In this document: piece after piece, positions 42,700-54,465 of the stretch
Layout: the number at the start of each line of letters is the position of its first letter
How positions within the stretch are numbered: position 1 is the stretch's first letter
The notes under the pieces: generated by a model
What the model was told of the DNA's origin: nothing
What the model saw: the letters and a program-made list of their open reading frames with translations, nothing else
Databases searched by the model: none
Translations under genes and position numbers: made by a program
Source of the DNA: Magicicada septendecula
Taxonomy: Eukaryota; Arthropoda; Insecta; Hemiptera; Cicadidae
Assembly (NCBI GenBank): GCA_034769895.1
Contig: CM068373.1
Location: 277,684,658-277,748,657, forward strand
DNA: 64,000 nucleotides
Reading direction: 5' to 3'

Positions 42700-43140
42700 T
42701 TTTCTTACCACCAAGGCTTAATGGAAGACAATACTTACACCTTTTGCAGACGAATCTGATGGACTCTTGGAAGATATTCCACTTGCAGATAGAGTGCAGT
42801 TGTGGTTTTGAGTGACGGTGCATCTGCTCACTACTGTCGTAATTTGATGAAACATTGAAATAATACATTCGATAAGCGATTAATTGGTCGAAACGGACCC
42901 GTAAAATACCCAGTTCGAATCTTCTGACCTCACGCCAACAGACTTTTCCTTTGGAATAGGATGAAGTAGTTAGTTTATTCGGTTCATATTGGCACACAAG
43001 AAGAATTGAGAGACCGCATAATGGAATATGGAGCTGCTGTTATGAATAATCCTGATGTTACAAAACGTGCCGGGCTAGCATGGATTCGCCGAGCTGAATT
43101 ATGCATTCAACAAAATGGCCACATTGAACAACTGCTTTGA
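42700..43140 (+). pseudogene. Tc1/mariner transposase C-terminal half
   Basis: Across several plus-strand frames the DDE half of an insect transposase can be followed. It goes PLADRVQLWF, SDGASAHY (the DGA-x-AH box holding the second catalytic Asp), LIGRNGPVKYP, DLTPTDFSFG (the third catalytic region), then REELRDRI-like and YGAAVMNNPDVTKRAGLAWI before the end at 43140. Multiple frameshifts and stops; the N-terminal half is missing. Confidence 0.75.
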
Positions 43141-43377
43141 ACGAACGTTTGCAGCTTTATCAATTTAACAATTTTGATATTTAGTCAGTTGAAGGAAAAA
43201 TTCAATAATATAAGTTTTTAATGTGGTTACAATTACATTTGTTGTGAAAATGTTTTCGAAAACCTCTGTTTTGTTTAAAACTGAACACTTTTCTGGTGCA
43301 TTTTGGTCTGTTTTGTTGTTAATTAAAGTCAAATTTTTCAAATTTTTACTTATTTTTAATAGACATTATTCACATCA

Positions 43378-43678
43378 TTGTAGCGGTCGTGGCGTAGTGG
43401 CTAGCGTGTGATGCTTCTACGCTGTCGGCGCGGGTTCAATTCCCGCCAGGGGCCATCTGATTTAGATACGACCGTTCCCCCTCGCAAGGTAATGGCAACC
43501 CAGCGAGAGGTATCCTGCCTTGTATAAACCCCCCCCCAAAAATTTGCCGTTCTGATCCGGCGTTAAACTGTAGGTCCCATATACCTGTGAGAGACTCAAT
43601 ACCACACGCACCACGGGTATATGTGGGGGGGGGGGTACTAACCAGTCGAAATACTGAAGGACTACGAACTGAACTATA
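43378..43678 (+). mobile_element. tRNA-derived SINE, 301 bp
   Basis: The head contains box A TGGCGTAGTGG (43390-43400) and box B GGTTCAATTCC (43433-43443), at tRNA-like spacing, followed by a non-tRNA body with poly-C and poly-G runs. CACATCA flanks it on both sides (43371-43377 and 43679-43685), a 7-bp target duplication. The opposite, uninterrupted transposon arm shows the empty site. It is transcribed by RNA polymerase III if active and needs a LINE for movement. Confidence 0.8.
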
Positions 43679-44484
43679 CACATCACGTTTCTCATAAATA
43701 AATCCTCGACAAAGTTAGTTAGAAATTTCTATTTGTTATTGGCAAATTACGAAGTTATTTCATTCCAAATCTAAAAATGTGTGTCTCTTTACTCCAATTT
43801 TTTGCGTTTTACACAGCTTTTCTTAAAAACTAATTGAGATAGAGCTCTGGGACCTCTTTTATTCACTTTTTCAGATCAAAAACCAAAGGAAACCACAAAA
43901 TTTACAATTCATTTTATACCCCAAGAATTTCAGTATGGCGTCATTTTACCGTGGGAGTAGAAGTCAGGGCAAACTGGTTCGCGAGCCGTAACTTGCTAAC
44001 GAACCGTTTTCGGACCTATATTTGTATCAAATTATTTTCTTATATTTAGCTATAGAATCAGGTCCCGAGAGATTGCCGTGCAATTTTGAATCACTCTGTA
44101 TATTATTACTTACTTGTTTCCTTGTATATTTCTGAGTGGAAAATCTATTCCGTTGTAAAACAGTGGGGTAATTCATGAGAGCGGAAAGAGGTAAAGTGCG
44201 CGCGACACGACAGTTTGCAGTTAATGATTAACTACTGTTTTCACTTGTAACACTTTGTACGCTTTTGTACTGTACCGTTTGTACATTACGCAACGTCTCT
44301 AATGTGCAATTCATCACGGTCGCAGTAAAAGGTTTCACTGTACTATGATAGTGTTAGACAAATAACCGGAAGCTAATGGAATCTTTTCCTGCTTGGAACA
44401 AAATGCACAGTCAGTCCTACTATCGCTTTCGTGAAATCAGTTTTACACATTACAAATTGTCTGAATGTGATTAAATTCTGCTAA

Positions 44485-44690
44485 ATATCATGTTCTGGAC
44501 GAGCCCTTTCAGCGTTTCCACCATTTTAAAGTCCTAAACCACAACCTAACTCCATCCTCGTCGTGCTCATTTGCTAAACTGCTAAACGTCATGTTCAGTG
44601 TCGCGAGGCGTTTCAGTGTTTCCAGCACTTGAAAATAACGATTTTGGAGTTACAGAGACTGCTAATTCAAATAACAAGATTACCTGTGAC
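44485..44690. repeat. Foldback (MITE-like) element, copy 2
   Basis: It carries CATGTTCTGGACGAG, CTTTCAGCGTTTCCACC and, inverted and repeated, TTGCTAAACTG, CATGTTCAGTGTCGCGA and TTTCAGTGTTTCCA, plus the outer ACAGAGACTGCTAATTCAAA. It is the same family as 1770-1965. Non-coding. Confidence 0.6.
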
Positions 44691-44884
44691 TAAATTCTTT
44701 ATGTCGTGGTGCTTAATGAAAACTGTTGTTTTCAAACATTGTTGCCGCCAAAAATGGTAACACTTCACGGATCTCGTTATTAAAATACCAGGCAGGGCGA
44801 TGAGAACACAGCAAATTGTGTTAGCTCGTGTTTGGTTACTATGGCAGCAATAAATAAACAGATGGTTTTATAACCTCAATTAAA

Positions 44885-45955
44885 CTATGCTATTTCAGTA
44901 AACGTTGGTCAATGGCAAGTTGAACATTGTGCGTTTGCTGCAGAAACGTTTTTTATAAGTATGGTTCCTATGGTAATGGTTCCTATCTAACAACACAAAG
45001 ACTGTTCAGAAATCATTTCAACATTGGGAAACTTGGAAGGGGTCCAGATCGTTCAACAGTGTCGAACTGGGTAAGAACATTTCGAACTACTGTCTCGACA
45101 CAGAAAACAATTGGGGGAAGTGTAAAAACAGTGCGCATGGCAGAAAATGTGGCAAGTGTAAGAGCTGCTGTTACGCGTAGTCGAAAAAGATCTGCTAGGA
45201 AGCAAACTATTGCATTGCAGATTTCCAGTAGGTCTCAGCGGAGGATTTTGCACCAAGTCTCCAGTTCTATCCATAAAGAATCTGAGTGGCCCAAAAATTG
45301 TTTCAGCGTGATTGCACTAAAGGAGTTGATTTTTGTAATGAAATATTGGAATACAAAAATCGAGAACAAAACTTTCATGAACACTTTATTATGTCAGACA
45401 AAGCACATTTTCACCTTTCCGAGCATGTCAATAAACAAAACGTGCGCTACTGGAGTGACAGTAGCCCTCAAGAACTTCACGCTATACCTCTTCATAACCA
45501 GCGAATCACTGTTTGGTGTGAAGTTTCCTGCATTCGGCTTTATGGACCGTATTTCTTTAAAGACGACAATGGAAATTCAATCTGTGTGAACTCAGACCGA
45601 TGTGTGCAAATACTAAACTAACTACTTTTTCTTCATTTGATAATGATCTAAGGTTTAATACTGATTCGGTCTGGTTTCAACAGGATGGAGCTACCGCATA
45701 CACTGTACATAACACAGTGGATCTATTGAGACCTATGTTCGAAGATCGGTGGATGCCAAGAATTGGTGCAATACTCTGGTCAGAGTCTGAAATAATCTCC
45801 AGACCTGTCTGCGGGTGAATTCTTTTTGTAGACCTATTTAACGTTTAAGGTTTTCCAGTCACGGCTACGTGATTTAAGCCAACTTAGTCAGCGAATCATC
45901 GAAGAAATTCAGCGTCACTTATGGGATGTTATTTTTAAACGATGAACGTGACCAA
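44885..45955 (+). pseudogene. Tc1/mariner-superfamily transposase, frameshifted
   Basis: The N-terminal part (about 44985-45250) has RLFRNHFNIGKLGRGPDRST, an RRSARKQTIALQ-like linker and SQRRILHQ, a DNA-binding HTH pair. In a second frame (45380-45600) come MSDKAHFHLSEHVNKQNVRY (first catalytic Asp, as SDKAHF), QRITVWCEV and LYGPYFF. In the third frame (45655-45760) are VWFQQDGATAYT (second catalytic Asp) and a DLLRPMFEDRW stretch. The PPRSPDLTPLD-like third catalytic block is destroyed. At least two frameshifts. It is a different lineage from the element at 42043-44098. No clear terminal repeats were found. Confidence 0.8.
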
Positions 45956-45959
45956 ATAA

Positions 45960-46535
45960 AATGGCATCTTATTACTTTTGTATTCATATCATGTTTGACT
46001 TTAAAATATGGAACGAGTTCCTGTTGCAATAGTTTTAAATTGTTGTGTTCTCATTGCCCCCACCCTTTAGTATATTATTAGTAGGGGAATAGAAGACACT
46101 GTAAAAACCCACGGCCGCCGGATGCTTGTTTATACGCCGCTGAACTTAGAAAAAAACTGTGACTTTTCGAATGTCACGTCGACAATAAATTGCGTAGTTA
46201 CAGCTGCTGCTCTAGAACTCACTGAAAACTACTACACACTGTATGTATTGCTCAGACCGAATGCCTGTTGAATAATTGGCAAACGTCTGGAATGCGCTTC
46301 TGGGACAATCTCGTGCCTTGCCGTGTGTCACGTGTCATGTAGTGGCGTTTGTCCTCTATCATCTCAATATGCAACAGCTAAATTACCTATATTTGTGAGT
46401 TACAATAAATAAAGACGGAAAAGTGGACAAAGGATTTACAAATTGCTAATTAAGTAAGAAAAACAAGTAAATCTATAAAATTATACTATCGCATAAATAC
46501 TGCGTGACACTAAATTTTTAATGCGATTTTTCTAT
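45960..46535. other. No recognisable feature
   Basis: AT-rich sequence without supported features. Confidence 0.35.
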
Positions 46536-46539
46536 TCAT

Positions 46540-46965
46540 CAACATCATTAGCATCACCTTCTCAAGACGGCCTAGAGAAGATACTGCCTGTTCCGTCTTC
46601 AAAGATCCTCCATCATCTCTTCCTGTGTCTATTCACACATCTGTGTCTGTAGGTTTGCATTTTCAGACTTGTTTGGCCAGTATGGAATCTGACATCCTTT
46701 GTAAGTGTTCTTTCCACCTTTTTGTAATCTTTTAATTTTTAATTTAAGTTAAAAATATGTAATTCTTCTCTTATGCCCTCATTCTTTATACGGTCAAGTT
46801 TAGTGCAAGCCTTTTAACTCCTCTTAAGAACGCCAATTCCGATGCCTGTATTTTAATGTCTTGTTTCTTGGTTGTTGTCCATACTTCACACCCATAGGAC
46901 AGTACAGGGACTGCTATAACTTTATAGCAACTTTAATTTTCTTTTTAGAAAACAAAAAAGAAATT
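46540..46965 (-). pseudogene. LINE ORF2 C-terminal region
   Basis: Minus-strand frames give LYCPMGVKYGQQP-like, QASELAFLRRVKG, LDRIKNEGIREEL, WKEHLQRMSDS and finally a GRPRKRW-equivalent WRIFEDGT end. The plus-strand fragment at 56715-57150 belongs to the same family. Decayed and 5'-truncated. Confidence 0.7.
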
Positions 46966-47414
46966 CTTAAGTAATTAAAATATTTTTCTCATCCTAGACA
47001 TGTGTTATTAGTTAACCACTCTGCGGTCAGAGGCAGCGTGGACTACCTACAGTTGCCAATTAGTACTTAATGCATTATTCATCACAGGCAGCCCTTGTCA
47101 TTGTCTCTCTGGGGGGGTGGAACGTACCGTCCCTACGTTGGTAGTCACGGTTCATCGTATCGTTGTCACAGTACTGTTTCTTCGTGGTTTGTGGATTTGT
47201 ACTATTAAAGATATTTTTGTTACTTAATTTATGTTTAGCGTTCTAGTTTTATGATAGTAACTATAATAACTCTGCCATACTATGATTAAAATCCCGTTTT
47301 AATAATTTACTTGTTCTTAGGTTTTGAAATAAAAATACAATCTTTCTTGTTCAGTTTTAAAAAGCGTTTATTTTTTAGACACCAAATGTTATGACAATAG
47401 GCGGAAACCAGATA

Positions 47415-47910
47415 CGTTGAAAATATTGCATTGAACGGTGACGAAATGGAACATGTAAGTCAGTTCAAGGTTCTAGCAGTACCGTACATTGAAATGTAGG
47501 AATTATTATTAGAATTGTACTGGCTAAGGGATACGATCCGGAGGATGTCCTGCCAACCATTGCTTGAAGGGTTAAGGAAGGCGCTGGCAAGTTGCTTGGA
47601 ACGGTGTACAGTATCGTATTTATAGGATGCTTAAATGTATAAACTGGGAGGAAGAGTATACAAAATGTGGAGGCGCTAGAGATACAGGTACGGCGGAGAA
47701 TGGATATGTAAAGTGGGAGTATGAAGTAAGCAATGAGAAAATGCTTTGTAGAATTGATGAGGGGAGCATTCAAGAGTTGTTCAAGAGTTGAATTGGATGA
47801 GGCGAAGTGTCTGCTGAAGACAGCAACTGAGGGAACGGTGAGTAACAGAGTTGCTGAGGGAGAGCGGCACATTTCGATACAGAAAGTAGAAGGCTGTCGT
47901 GTGAGGGCTT
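47415..47910 (+). pseudogene. Possible LINE-derived fragment
   Basis: ALNGDEMEHVSQFKVL (about 47432-47478) resembles the N-G-x-x-x-E-x-V-x-x-F-KYLG motif that begins the post-RT region of LINE ORF2. The rest does not keep a clear frame. Weak. Confidence 0.35.
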
Positions 47911-48189
47911 GCCAATAAAAAACAGAACACTATTGGTTAGTTGACTTTGCAGCCAAGCCCTATAAATGTAGTCTATACGCTGGATTAGTACAAATGTTTT
48001 ATCCACAATTTTGATTTAGTTTATTGTAGTAGCTACCTATATTGTTTCTTTTGTAAAAGTTCATGTTATTGTAGGTAAACAGTCATTGCTCAAGGGTCGG
48101 TCAGCGTTTGTAACCCACTGGCGTATGGCGACGGAGCACTTTGAAATGTCGTTCTACGGCAAGTGGTTTTTTTTTTGTGGAGTTTGTAA

Positions 48190-48545
48190 TCGTGTATGAT
48201 TCTAAAACGATTTAAACGACCCAATGCAGCTATGTTGCAATTCATACAACAAGAATTCGCAGATGAAGATGTTCAACAGCTTATGTTGTGCTCAAACTGC
48301 TGGACATCTGTAAAACAAAGGAAAAATGCCAACATTGAGTACGAGTAACGGCTTCACATATCCACCGAAGCCAACACACTTGCCGTTTTTAGATCCACTC
48401 AGCGAACGTCTAATATCTCCGCGACTACCGTTAATGCAAATCATTAACATCTTCGACATGAGAGCAACTACGATATTATGGGCCGAGTGATTAATGTGCC
48501 CTTTTCCGCCAAAAACCTTAGCGGTAGTGACCCGGACACTACCTA
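48190..48545 (+). pseudogene. Helitron-type Rep/helicase protein fragment
   Basis: Three successive plus-strand frames give LCSNCWTSVKQRK, then KMPTLSTSNGFTYPPKPTHL, DPLSERLISPRLPLMQI, then LRHESNYDIMGRVINVP. This is the N-terminal region of Helitron RepHel-type proteins (C-x2-C, K-x-P-x-LS-x-NGF-x-P, L-x2-LE/SERLISPR-x-PFMQI, G-x-VINVP). Frameshifts at about 48320 and 48450. Neither the Rep HUH motif nor the helicase is present. Confidence 0.75.
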
Positions 48546-48549
48546 CCGT

Positions 48550-49384
48550 ATAATAGGTATTTTAAAGCGTATAATATTAAAATAAACATAAATCGTGTTG
48601 TAGACATGAAAATTAAATAATCATGCTTCAATAAACTTAAACTCCACACATAAAACGCCTACAAAAATTTTAAGACACTATCTCATGAGGTTACAGATAA
48701 AGATGTAGGCCTACATACATTTTGGTAATATAACATTGGGAGCATAGGGCCTACCGACCCCACTTAAAAATAACTGTATAGTGAACAGATTAAAGACTTT
48801 CTTATTTTTCTTAAAAAAAAACGATCATCTAAAACGCAAGTTTAATTACTTTTATATCTTGATAGGAAATCTAGAACTACAAAAATGTTTGTTCACATTT
48901 GTAAAAAATATTTCAGAAATAACTACAGTTTACACAAAAAGTACTTTTAGATAGTAAAGTTTTGGCGCCGAGAACATTATTTATTTACTTGTGTCATAGT
49001 TGAGAGGGTTTGCACATCGTCTGGGGAATCGGTCTGCGTCTTATCGTCTCACGCACTGTCTGCTCGCTTTTGTGTTTCCGCCGACAATAGCGTCGTCACT
49101 ACAACCCCCCCCCCCCACAGCACACTAAGTTACTTTCGTTGTCCACGTTTCGAAATAAGTAAAGTGACAAACGGTGATAAGATAACTGTACAAGTTTCTT
49201 GGATTTACTGTCCGCGTTTGAAAAAAAGAATTATAGATTACATTATATTAGATTAGATAAAATGGTTATTAGGAGCATTACAAATTAAAAATTATAACAA
49301 CACCATGAAGAATGCAGAAGTAAAAGTGAAACACTTCAGCCGACATACCTATATGAACAACAAGTATACTAATACGCATGGTAT
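48550..49384. other. No recognisable gene
   Basis: AT-rich, with a poly-C run at about 49106-49117. No supported ORF. Confidence 0.4.
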
Positions 49385-49645
49385 TGTTACGACGGTCACA
49401 CCGGATCTTCGTGGGTACAGTGGAAACAGAATAACTGACAACAATGAAGTCGCCAATTACAAAGTTTAGTTAGTCACATACAACAGTTATAAATCGACAA
49501 AGAACTTAATTTCACAATAATTTAAGTTAAATTTGCTCAACAATAAATGTCACCTTATTACAGTTTCGCACTAATTAACTCACTAATCACTTTTCACTAA
49601 AACGCAACAAACACTTCGTCAGAGGCTGCCGCTAGGAGCGGCGTC
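49385..49645 (+). mobile_element. Family A LTR, 3'-truncated relic
   Basis: It starts TGTTACGACGGTC like the LTR at 50608 and keeps GGTACAGTGGAAA and ACTAATCACTTTTCACT-like blocks. The right end with TAACA is missing, replaced by the Penelope-like remnant. Confidence 0.5.
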
Positions 49646-50260
49646 CGTCCTGCTTTTGGCGACGGTGCCGTCGTTCAGAAGATCGTTGTTGTGTGTGTGT
49701 TGTGTAATATATTCAAATAATGTGTAATTTAAATTGTGACAGTTCGTTTAAAGCGTTCCGCATGGAAGAACGATTAGGCTGTTGTTTTTATGCGTTTTCG
49801 TGTGTTTGTATATTTTTAGTTTACGAGTATCTAGTATTCGGCTTTTTTGTGTGTACGTGTAGAATATCCATGTTGCATTACATGTTTGTGCCTATCTCTG
49901 TTTGAAGCATCGTTCTGTCAGGCCTATGTAGAATTTGTTACATCCTGAGCAGTTTAATTTGTAAACACCAGGTAAACCAAATTTGTTTTGTTGTTTGTGT
50001 GTTTTTTGACAGTATGTGTTCTCTTTTGTTTGTAGTTCTGTTTGCGATTCTGATACTGCTTTTTAAAATTTTCGGGCTATTTTTTCAGTGTGGTTAGTAT
50101 TATGAGTATGTTGTTTTCTCTCTTTGTCTGTTGTCTGTTTTGTGTAGGAGTTTATTAATTATTGTTTTATTGTATCCGTTGGCTTTTGCTAGACAATAAA
50201 CAGTAAACGGATACAATAAAACAATAATTAATAAACTCCTACACAAAACACAGTTCTGCG
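49640..50260 (-). pseudogene. Penelope-like element fragment with GIY-YIG domain
   Basis: Minus strand about 49985-49893 encodes PGVYKLNCSGCNKFYIGLTE, then RCFKQR. This is the GVYKL-x-C-x2-C-x3-YIG-x-T-x-R start of the GIY-YIG endonuclease domain of Penelope-like elements. Upstream (to about 50255) are lysine/glutamine-rich frames fitting the linker between RT and GIY-YIG. Stops and frameshifts are common, the RT is missing, and a 45-bp foldback has been added at its upstream edge. Confidence 0.7.
50136..50250. repeat. Perfect 45-bp foldback with 25-nt loop
   Basis: 50136-50180 and 50206-50250 are exact inverse complements over 45 bases. The loop is 50181-50205. Surrounding sequence is not symmetrical, so it is not a transposon terminus. 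It overlaps the Penelope-like remnant. Confidence 0.9.
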
Positions 50261-50344
50261 TCAGTAGTATTCTACATAGTTAATTGATAATATTGTATTA
50301 GAACAGTTGTCACAATTCAGTTACATAGGGTGTGATATGAAATA

Positions 50345-50605
50345 CGTAGATGCCAATGGCATAGCCATTATGATAAACAGATTTTAAAATATCTGCGTCA
50401 CCATTTTGAAGGGCCCCGTAAGAAGACGCAGATCAGGCATCGTAAGTTTATGGCTGTGCCAGCGTTACTTTAAGGTTCGGAATGCTGGGTACCAAGACAG
50501 AAGGACTTCATGGCCTTGCAGATAACCGAAAGTAAATTTCCTTCCGGCGGTATGGGAGTGTTCAAGACTAGAGTGCGTAACGACGATATACGAGCTGTAT
50601 TAGAT
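50345..50605 (+). pseudogene. LINE ORF2 C-terminal fragment, cut off by an LTR
   Basis: Frames give RHRKFMAVPAL-like, GSECWVPRQKDFMALQITES, FPSGGMGVFKTRVRNDDIRA then VLDI, the post-RT region of a LINE. It stops where the LTR at 50608 is inserted. The continuation on the other side is not recognisable. Confidence 0.65.
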
Positions 50606-50607
50606 AT

Positions 50608-51208
50608 TGTTACGACGGTCTATAGATCGTTGTATGGTACAGTGGAAAACAAAATAAAGACACCAATTAAGACACTAATCACCAGTTTTAATTAATCACA
50701 ATTAACAGTTTGAACTGAACAAGTTATTTTACAAAATTATACTCGTCCAATAATTTAGTTAAATTTGTTCACACGCAATAATAGTGTCAGCTAATAGAGT
50801 CCCGCACAATAGCACTTCGCCACAATGCTTCGAACCTCACTTGAATAAATCGCCACTTAAACGCACTGAGTAATCGCCCGATGTCAACTAAAACTGACCG
50901 TCGCTAGATGCGTCTATTTATACCCCGCTGAAAAACCAGAATAATCTGTCACGTTTGTATGACGTATTAAACAATTCCCTCTTACGGGTACTCTTAGAAT
51001 CTACTAGAAACAGTGTCGTATCTGGCCTTGAACACAGTGTGCGTGGACCGGTGAGGTATGGAACAGACCCGATTGTTGACGCGTGATAAGTACCACGTAA
51101 TTGTCTTTCATCTCAAAGTAGCAGCAATATGTACGCACACACACACATTACAGTTAGGCTCTGCTGGGATAGCCGAGATACTTGTAGAACGTTCCGTGTT
51201 ACGTATCA
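50608..51208 (+). mobile_element. Gypsy-type solo LTR, 601 bp (family A)
   Basis: It starts TGTTACGACGG and ends GTTACGTATCA, flanked by ATAT on both sides (50604-50607 and 51209-51212). It aligns with the LTRs at 9206 and 55135. It contains a CTATTTATACC TATA-like box near 50922 and no internal region. Confidence 0.8.
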
Positions 51209-51459
51209 ATATTGAAGAGTGGTGACTACAGCTCATCTTTACAAGATAAACACGAGGGAACATGTGCTACACATGTCTCCGGATATAATACCGAGGACAA
51301 TTAGTGGGGTGTGTCCCACATGGAAGAACGAATGTGAGTCGACCGAGGTTGAGATGGTGATGTTTGGAATGAGTAGGAATGCCTTAAACGTGGACAGACA
51401 GATGACAACAACTAGGGTGAGTGTCTAGCAGCCCAGTTACAGAAGATGGCGCGATATGT

Positions 51460-52075
51460 TATACAGTAAACTCGACTATAGCTTAAGCCTACTTAGATCA
51501 AACTTGACAGTACTGCCCAAGCTTGATGGAAACCAACACTATCAAACGCTATGCTCGAACGAAACGATCGGATAACTTTTCATCTATCTGCCGTTAAAAC
51601 AAAATAATAATAATCTTGGGATCAATAAAAATGGAGAACAGTACAAAAGACGCCACAATAATGAGCTGTACACACGTGTTGAAAAAATCACAGACGTAAT
51701 TAAAAAAATAAGAATTAATTTCTACGGACACGTTCAAAGAATAAATCCTGACAGAATAACAGGGAAGCTTTTTAACTATTTCAAAAAGTTCAAAATGCCT
51801 AATACGTGGTTCAAAGAAACAGAAAAAGACAGAAGAACTCCAGATTACTCAAGAAGACATTGAAGAAGGCTTGCCATTCTAAAAAAAATTAAAAAATACC
51901 AAAGCTTTCAGGAAAACCCCAAGAAGAGGACAGGTGCCATCTGGACTGACGAAAGGAGGGAGAGACATTGATCAAGAATGAGGGATATGTGGGAGAGAAG
52001 GAAGAGAGAGGAGAAGAAGTGAGGAACCAGTTGAACCAAACATAGTCCACAGTGGATCATACGTAAAAATAATAA
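51460..52075 (+). pseudogene. LINE ORF2 C-terminal region and tail
   Basis: About 51640-51840 reads YKRRHNNELYTRVEKITDVI, KKIRINFYGHVQRINPDRIT, GKLFNYF, then WFKETEKD. About 51910-52020 carries the basic Trp tail (SGLTK/ERRERH, MRDMWERRKREEKK). Both are typical of the ORF2 end of an arthropod LINE. Frameshifts separate them. Confidence 0.75.
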
Positions 52076-52214
52076 TAATATTAATAACAAACACGACAAC
52101 TTCCTTGATCTTTATTTGTTCAACTAAAATTCGAATTATTTAATTAATAAAGTTGTGTTAGTGGTTATGATCACAAAGAGAAGTTACAGTTTGCATACCA
52201 CTGGAGAAAAATGT

Positions 52215-52252
52215 TTACGATGGCGCTATCAAGCTTCACAGCTCATCATCAC
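52215..52252 (-). ncRNA. Hammerhead-like motif, degenerate
   Basis: Minus strand reads GTGATGA, then stem GAGCT-GTGA-AGCTT, then GATA where a hammerhead has CTGATGA-stem II-GAAA. Two core positions are changed, so it should be inactive. Confidence 0.35.
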
Positions 52253-52309
52253 ATCGGAATATACGATCATATTATACAATATGTTATATGTTATACACTA
52301 TACAATACA

Positions 52310-54365
52310 TCTTATTACAATTTAATATACCATATTGTTATACAATATATAATATATATTATATCTTCTTCTTCTTCTACTGATAGTTCCTATCCGTTTC
52401 GGATGTTGGATATCATACAGACTACTTTAATTTTCTGTACTGCTACACGGAATAACTTGAATATAGCCATGATGATATTACTAGAGATATCTAAACGATC
52501 TTTAATGAAGTGGTTTCTCGTTGCCTTCTACATCCCAATGTCGTTGACTAGCAGTTCATCTGCGATTTGTCAACCTCAGGACAATGAGCTGTAACTGCTT
52601 TTCGCCGCGTTACAAATCCAGGGAACCCCTCGTAATTAAACTCCGTTAATTAGATGGGCTGCCTACGTTGTAACAGAATTGATCACAAATAATTAATGTA
52701 ACAAATTACTTACTAACTGTGTAAGGAAACAATGGCAAGGTATACAATTGATTTAAGCACTCCTCATATGTGTGTAACAAGAAGACTTCTCTTTTATTTA
52801 ACATTTAAAAACATATACTGACAGATCCCATGACATTACTAATTCAATTATTAAGTTCTTTGAAAGGTTTCTTTAAACTTTGAGATCAAACTTGATTTTA
52901 TATAGCTATACCTCGGATCCGGGTCAACTTTCTGTATTTCTGTAATTAAGGCTTTTAATTATACTCATTTCATGATATTAGCTTGCAAGACTTTCTTTTA
53001 TTCAACCATTGGAAGAATGGTATTATTGCTTGAATTATATTACTCTACATTAGCATATAAATTGTTACCACGTATGAAGTTAGAATAGTTACATGAAATT
53101 CTTAGATTTAATTTATAAGTCTTTACAAAGTTAATAGTTTCTGAAAAGTCTCTTTCAAGATGTGTTGTGTAACAAATATTAGTAACCCTCGATAGACAGG
53201 CTATCGAGTCACCTTTTAATTGGTATGCAGAAGACTCGTCCTGGGGCATCCGTCTTGGGAAACAGGAACAGCTACGTCGTCATCTCGGTCTGGCCTTCCT
53301 CTGTAAAGGGCTCCAAAAGTTCGCAGGTTGAACAATATGTCGTGTAGATATCTACGATGATCTTGTAGATTCTCGGATGTCCTGATCTGCATATTCTGTC
53401 ACGTGCAGTAGAGTTTGTGGCTTCTGGTAGTTCACATCTCCGGGTATGACTTTGGAATTGTAGTTATTTGTTGAAGCACTAAGTCATCTTGCGTTACACT
53501 CCTTTTTTACGTTTCGATTTTTTTATACTTTAAATTTCTTGTCTATTTACATGACTATATTAATTAACACATCCAGATGCTTTAAACGGCTACATCTGGT
53601 ACACCATTTTAAGGTGAAACAAAATATCGTTAACATATTTTAAGCGCACAGCTCCTACGTCTATACTGTACGAAGTCACCATTGCAAGAGAGAGAAATTC
53701 CGCTCCCTTCGCCTGGTACTGGGCAAAAGTTAGTGGGACAATTTCCGCGCAAGAATATAGTTCCTAACTATATTTAAGTTAACTTTTTTATTTATACAAA
53801 CTATCCCTAAACAAATATACATAATTTAAATCAGTTGTTTTAGCGACTATTTATGCCTTCAGATTTTTTTTATTATTAACATCAGTTTTTTCCTTATTCT
53901 AACTCACACAGGACTCGGAAAGCATGTCGAGTCTGGAATCAACAGGACAGCGCCTGCTTACAAGCAAAGGGTTAAATACGATATTAATAACTCTTTACAA
54001 TTTATCTTTTTATTAGAGCATCTTATAACTAATTAATTACTGCTTCCTCTCATACTGAGTACATACAGGTATTTTATATTAATACAGTGAGATTTAAATG
54101 GCTTAAGAGCTCGCAACCTTAATTTTTTTTAAATTTTTATTTTCTTGATTATTTCTTTTATTTAAATCGTCACAGAGCTGCCCTACCGCTTGCCAGTTCA
54201 TCCACCCGAAGCTGTTAACTAGCAAGTGGGAGATTACTTATTCCGGTAGTTATTCGGTCGCCATTTCCTCGTCAGTTCAACCAGGATGCACCATACAGTA
54301 CAACCGAGGCTGTACTTCGAGAAGGAGAGGTTGGCATTTGTACACGAGAGGCTATATATTGCGCA
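52310..54365. other. No recognisable gene
   Basis: AT-rich. The minus-strand stretch 52620-52370 ends in a short GAAGAAGAAGA tail and may be one more LINE 3' end. A perfect 8-bp hairpin CTCGATAG/CTATCGAG lies at about 53188-53209. Nothing else is supported. Confidence 0.35.
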
Positions 54366-54426
54366 TCATAGACCTTACACCCCATATATTATATAACATA
54401 AAAATATTCTATACTGTATTTCCGAC

Positions 54427-54465
54427 CTGATGATGAGCTGTGAAGCTTGAAAGCCCTGATAGGCA
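54427..54465 (+). ncRNA. Hammerhead ribozyme-like motif
   Basis: CTGATGA (54427-54433), a stem-loop GAGCT-GTGA-AGCTT and then GAAA (54449-54452) fit the hammerhead core. A GCC-CTGATA-GGC mini-hairpin follows in the stem III position. The expected UH cleavage site after stem III reads AAA, so activity is doubtful. Confidence 0.4.

Larger units (their letters stand above)
42043..44098 (+). mobile_element. Tc1/mariner-type transposon with very long inverted repeats
   Basis: Inverted repeats of about 490 bp bound the element: 42043-42535 on the left, and about 43295-43370 plus 43686-44098 on the right. GGTGATTCAAAATTGCA at the left edge mirrors the CAATTTTGAATCACT at the right. Both edges abut TA (42041-42042, 44099-44100), the Tc1/mariner target. 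A decayed transposase lies between the arms. A 301-bp SINE has landed inside the right arm, splitting it. Confidence 0.8.

Noticed and set aside
43383..43450. A functional tRNA gene
   Set aside because: Box A and box B are present, but the acceptor stem does not close, a long non-tRNA body follows and target duplications flank the whole 301 bp, so it is a SINE.
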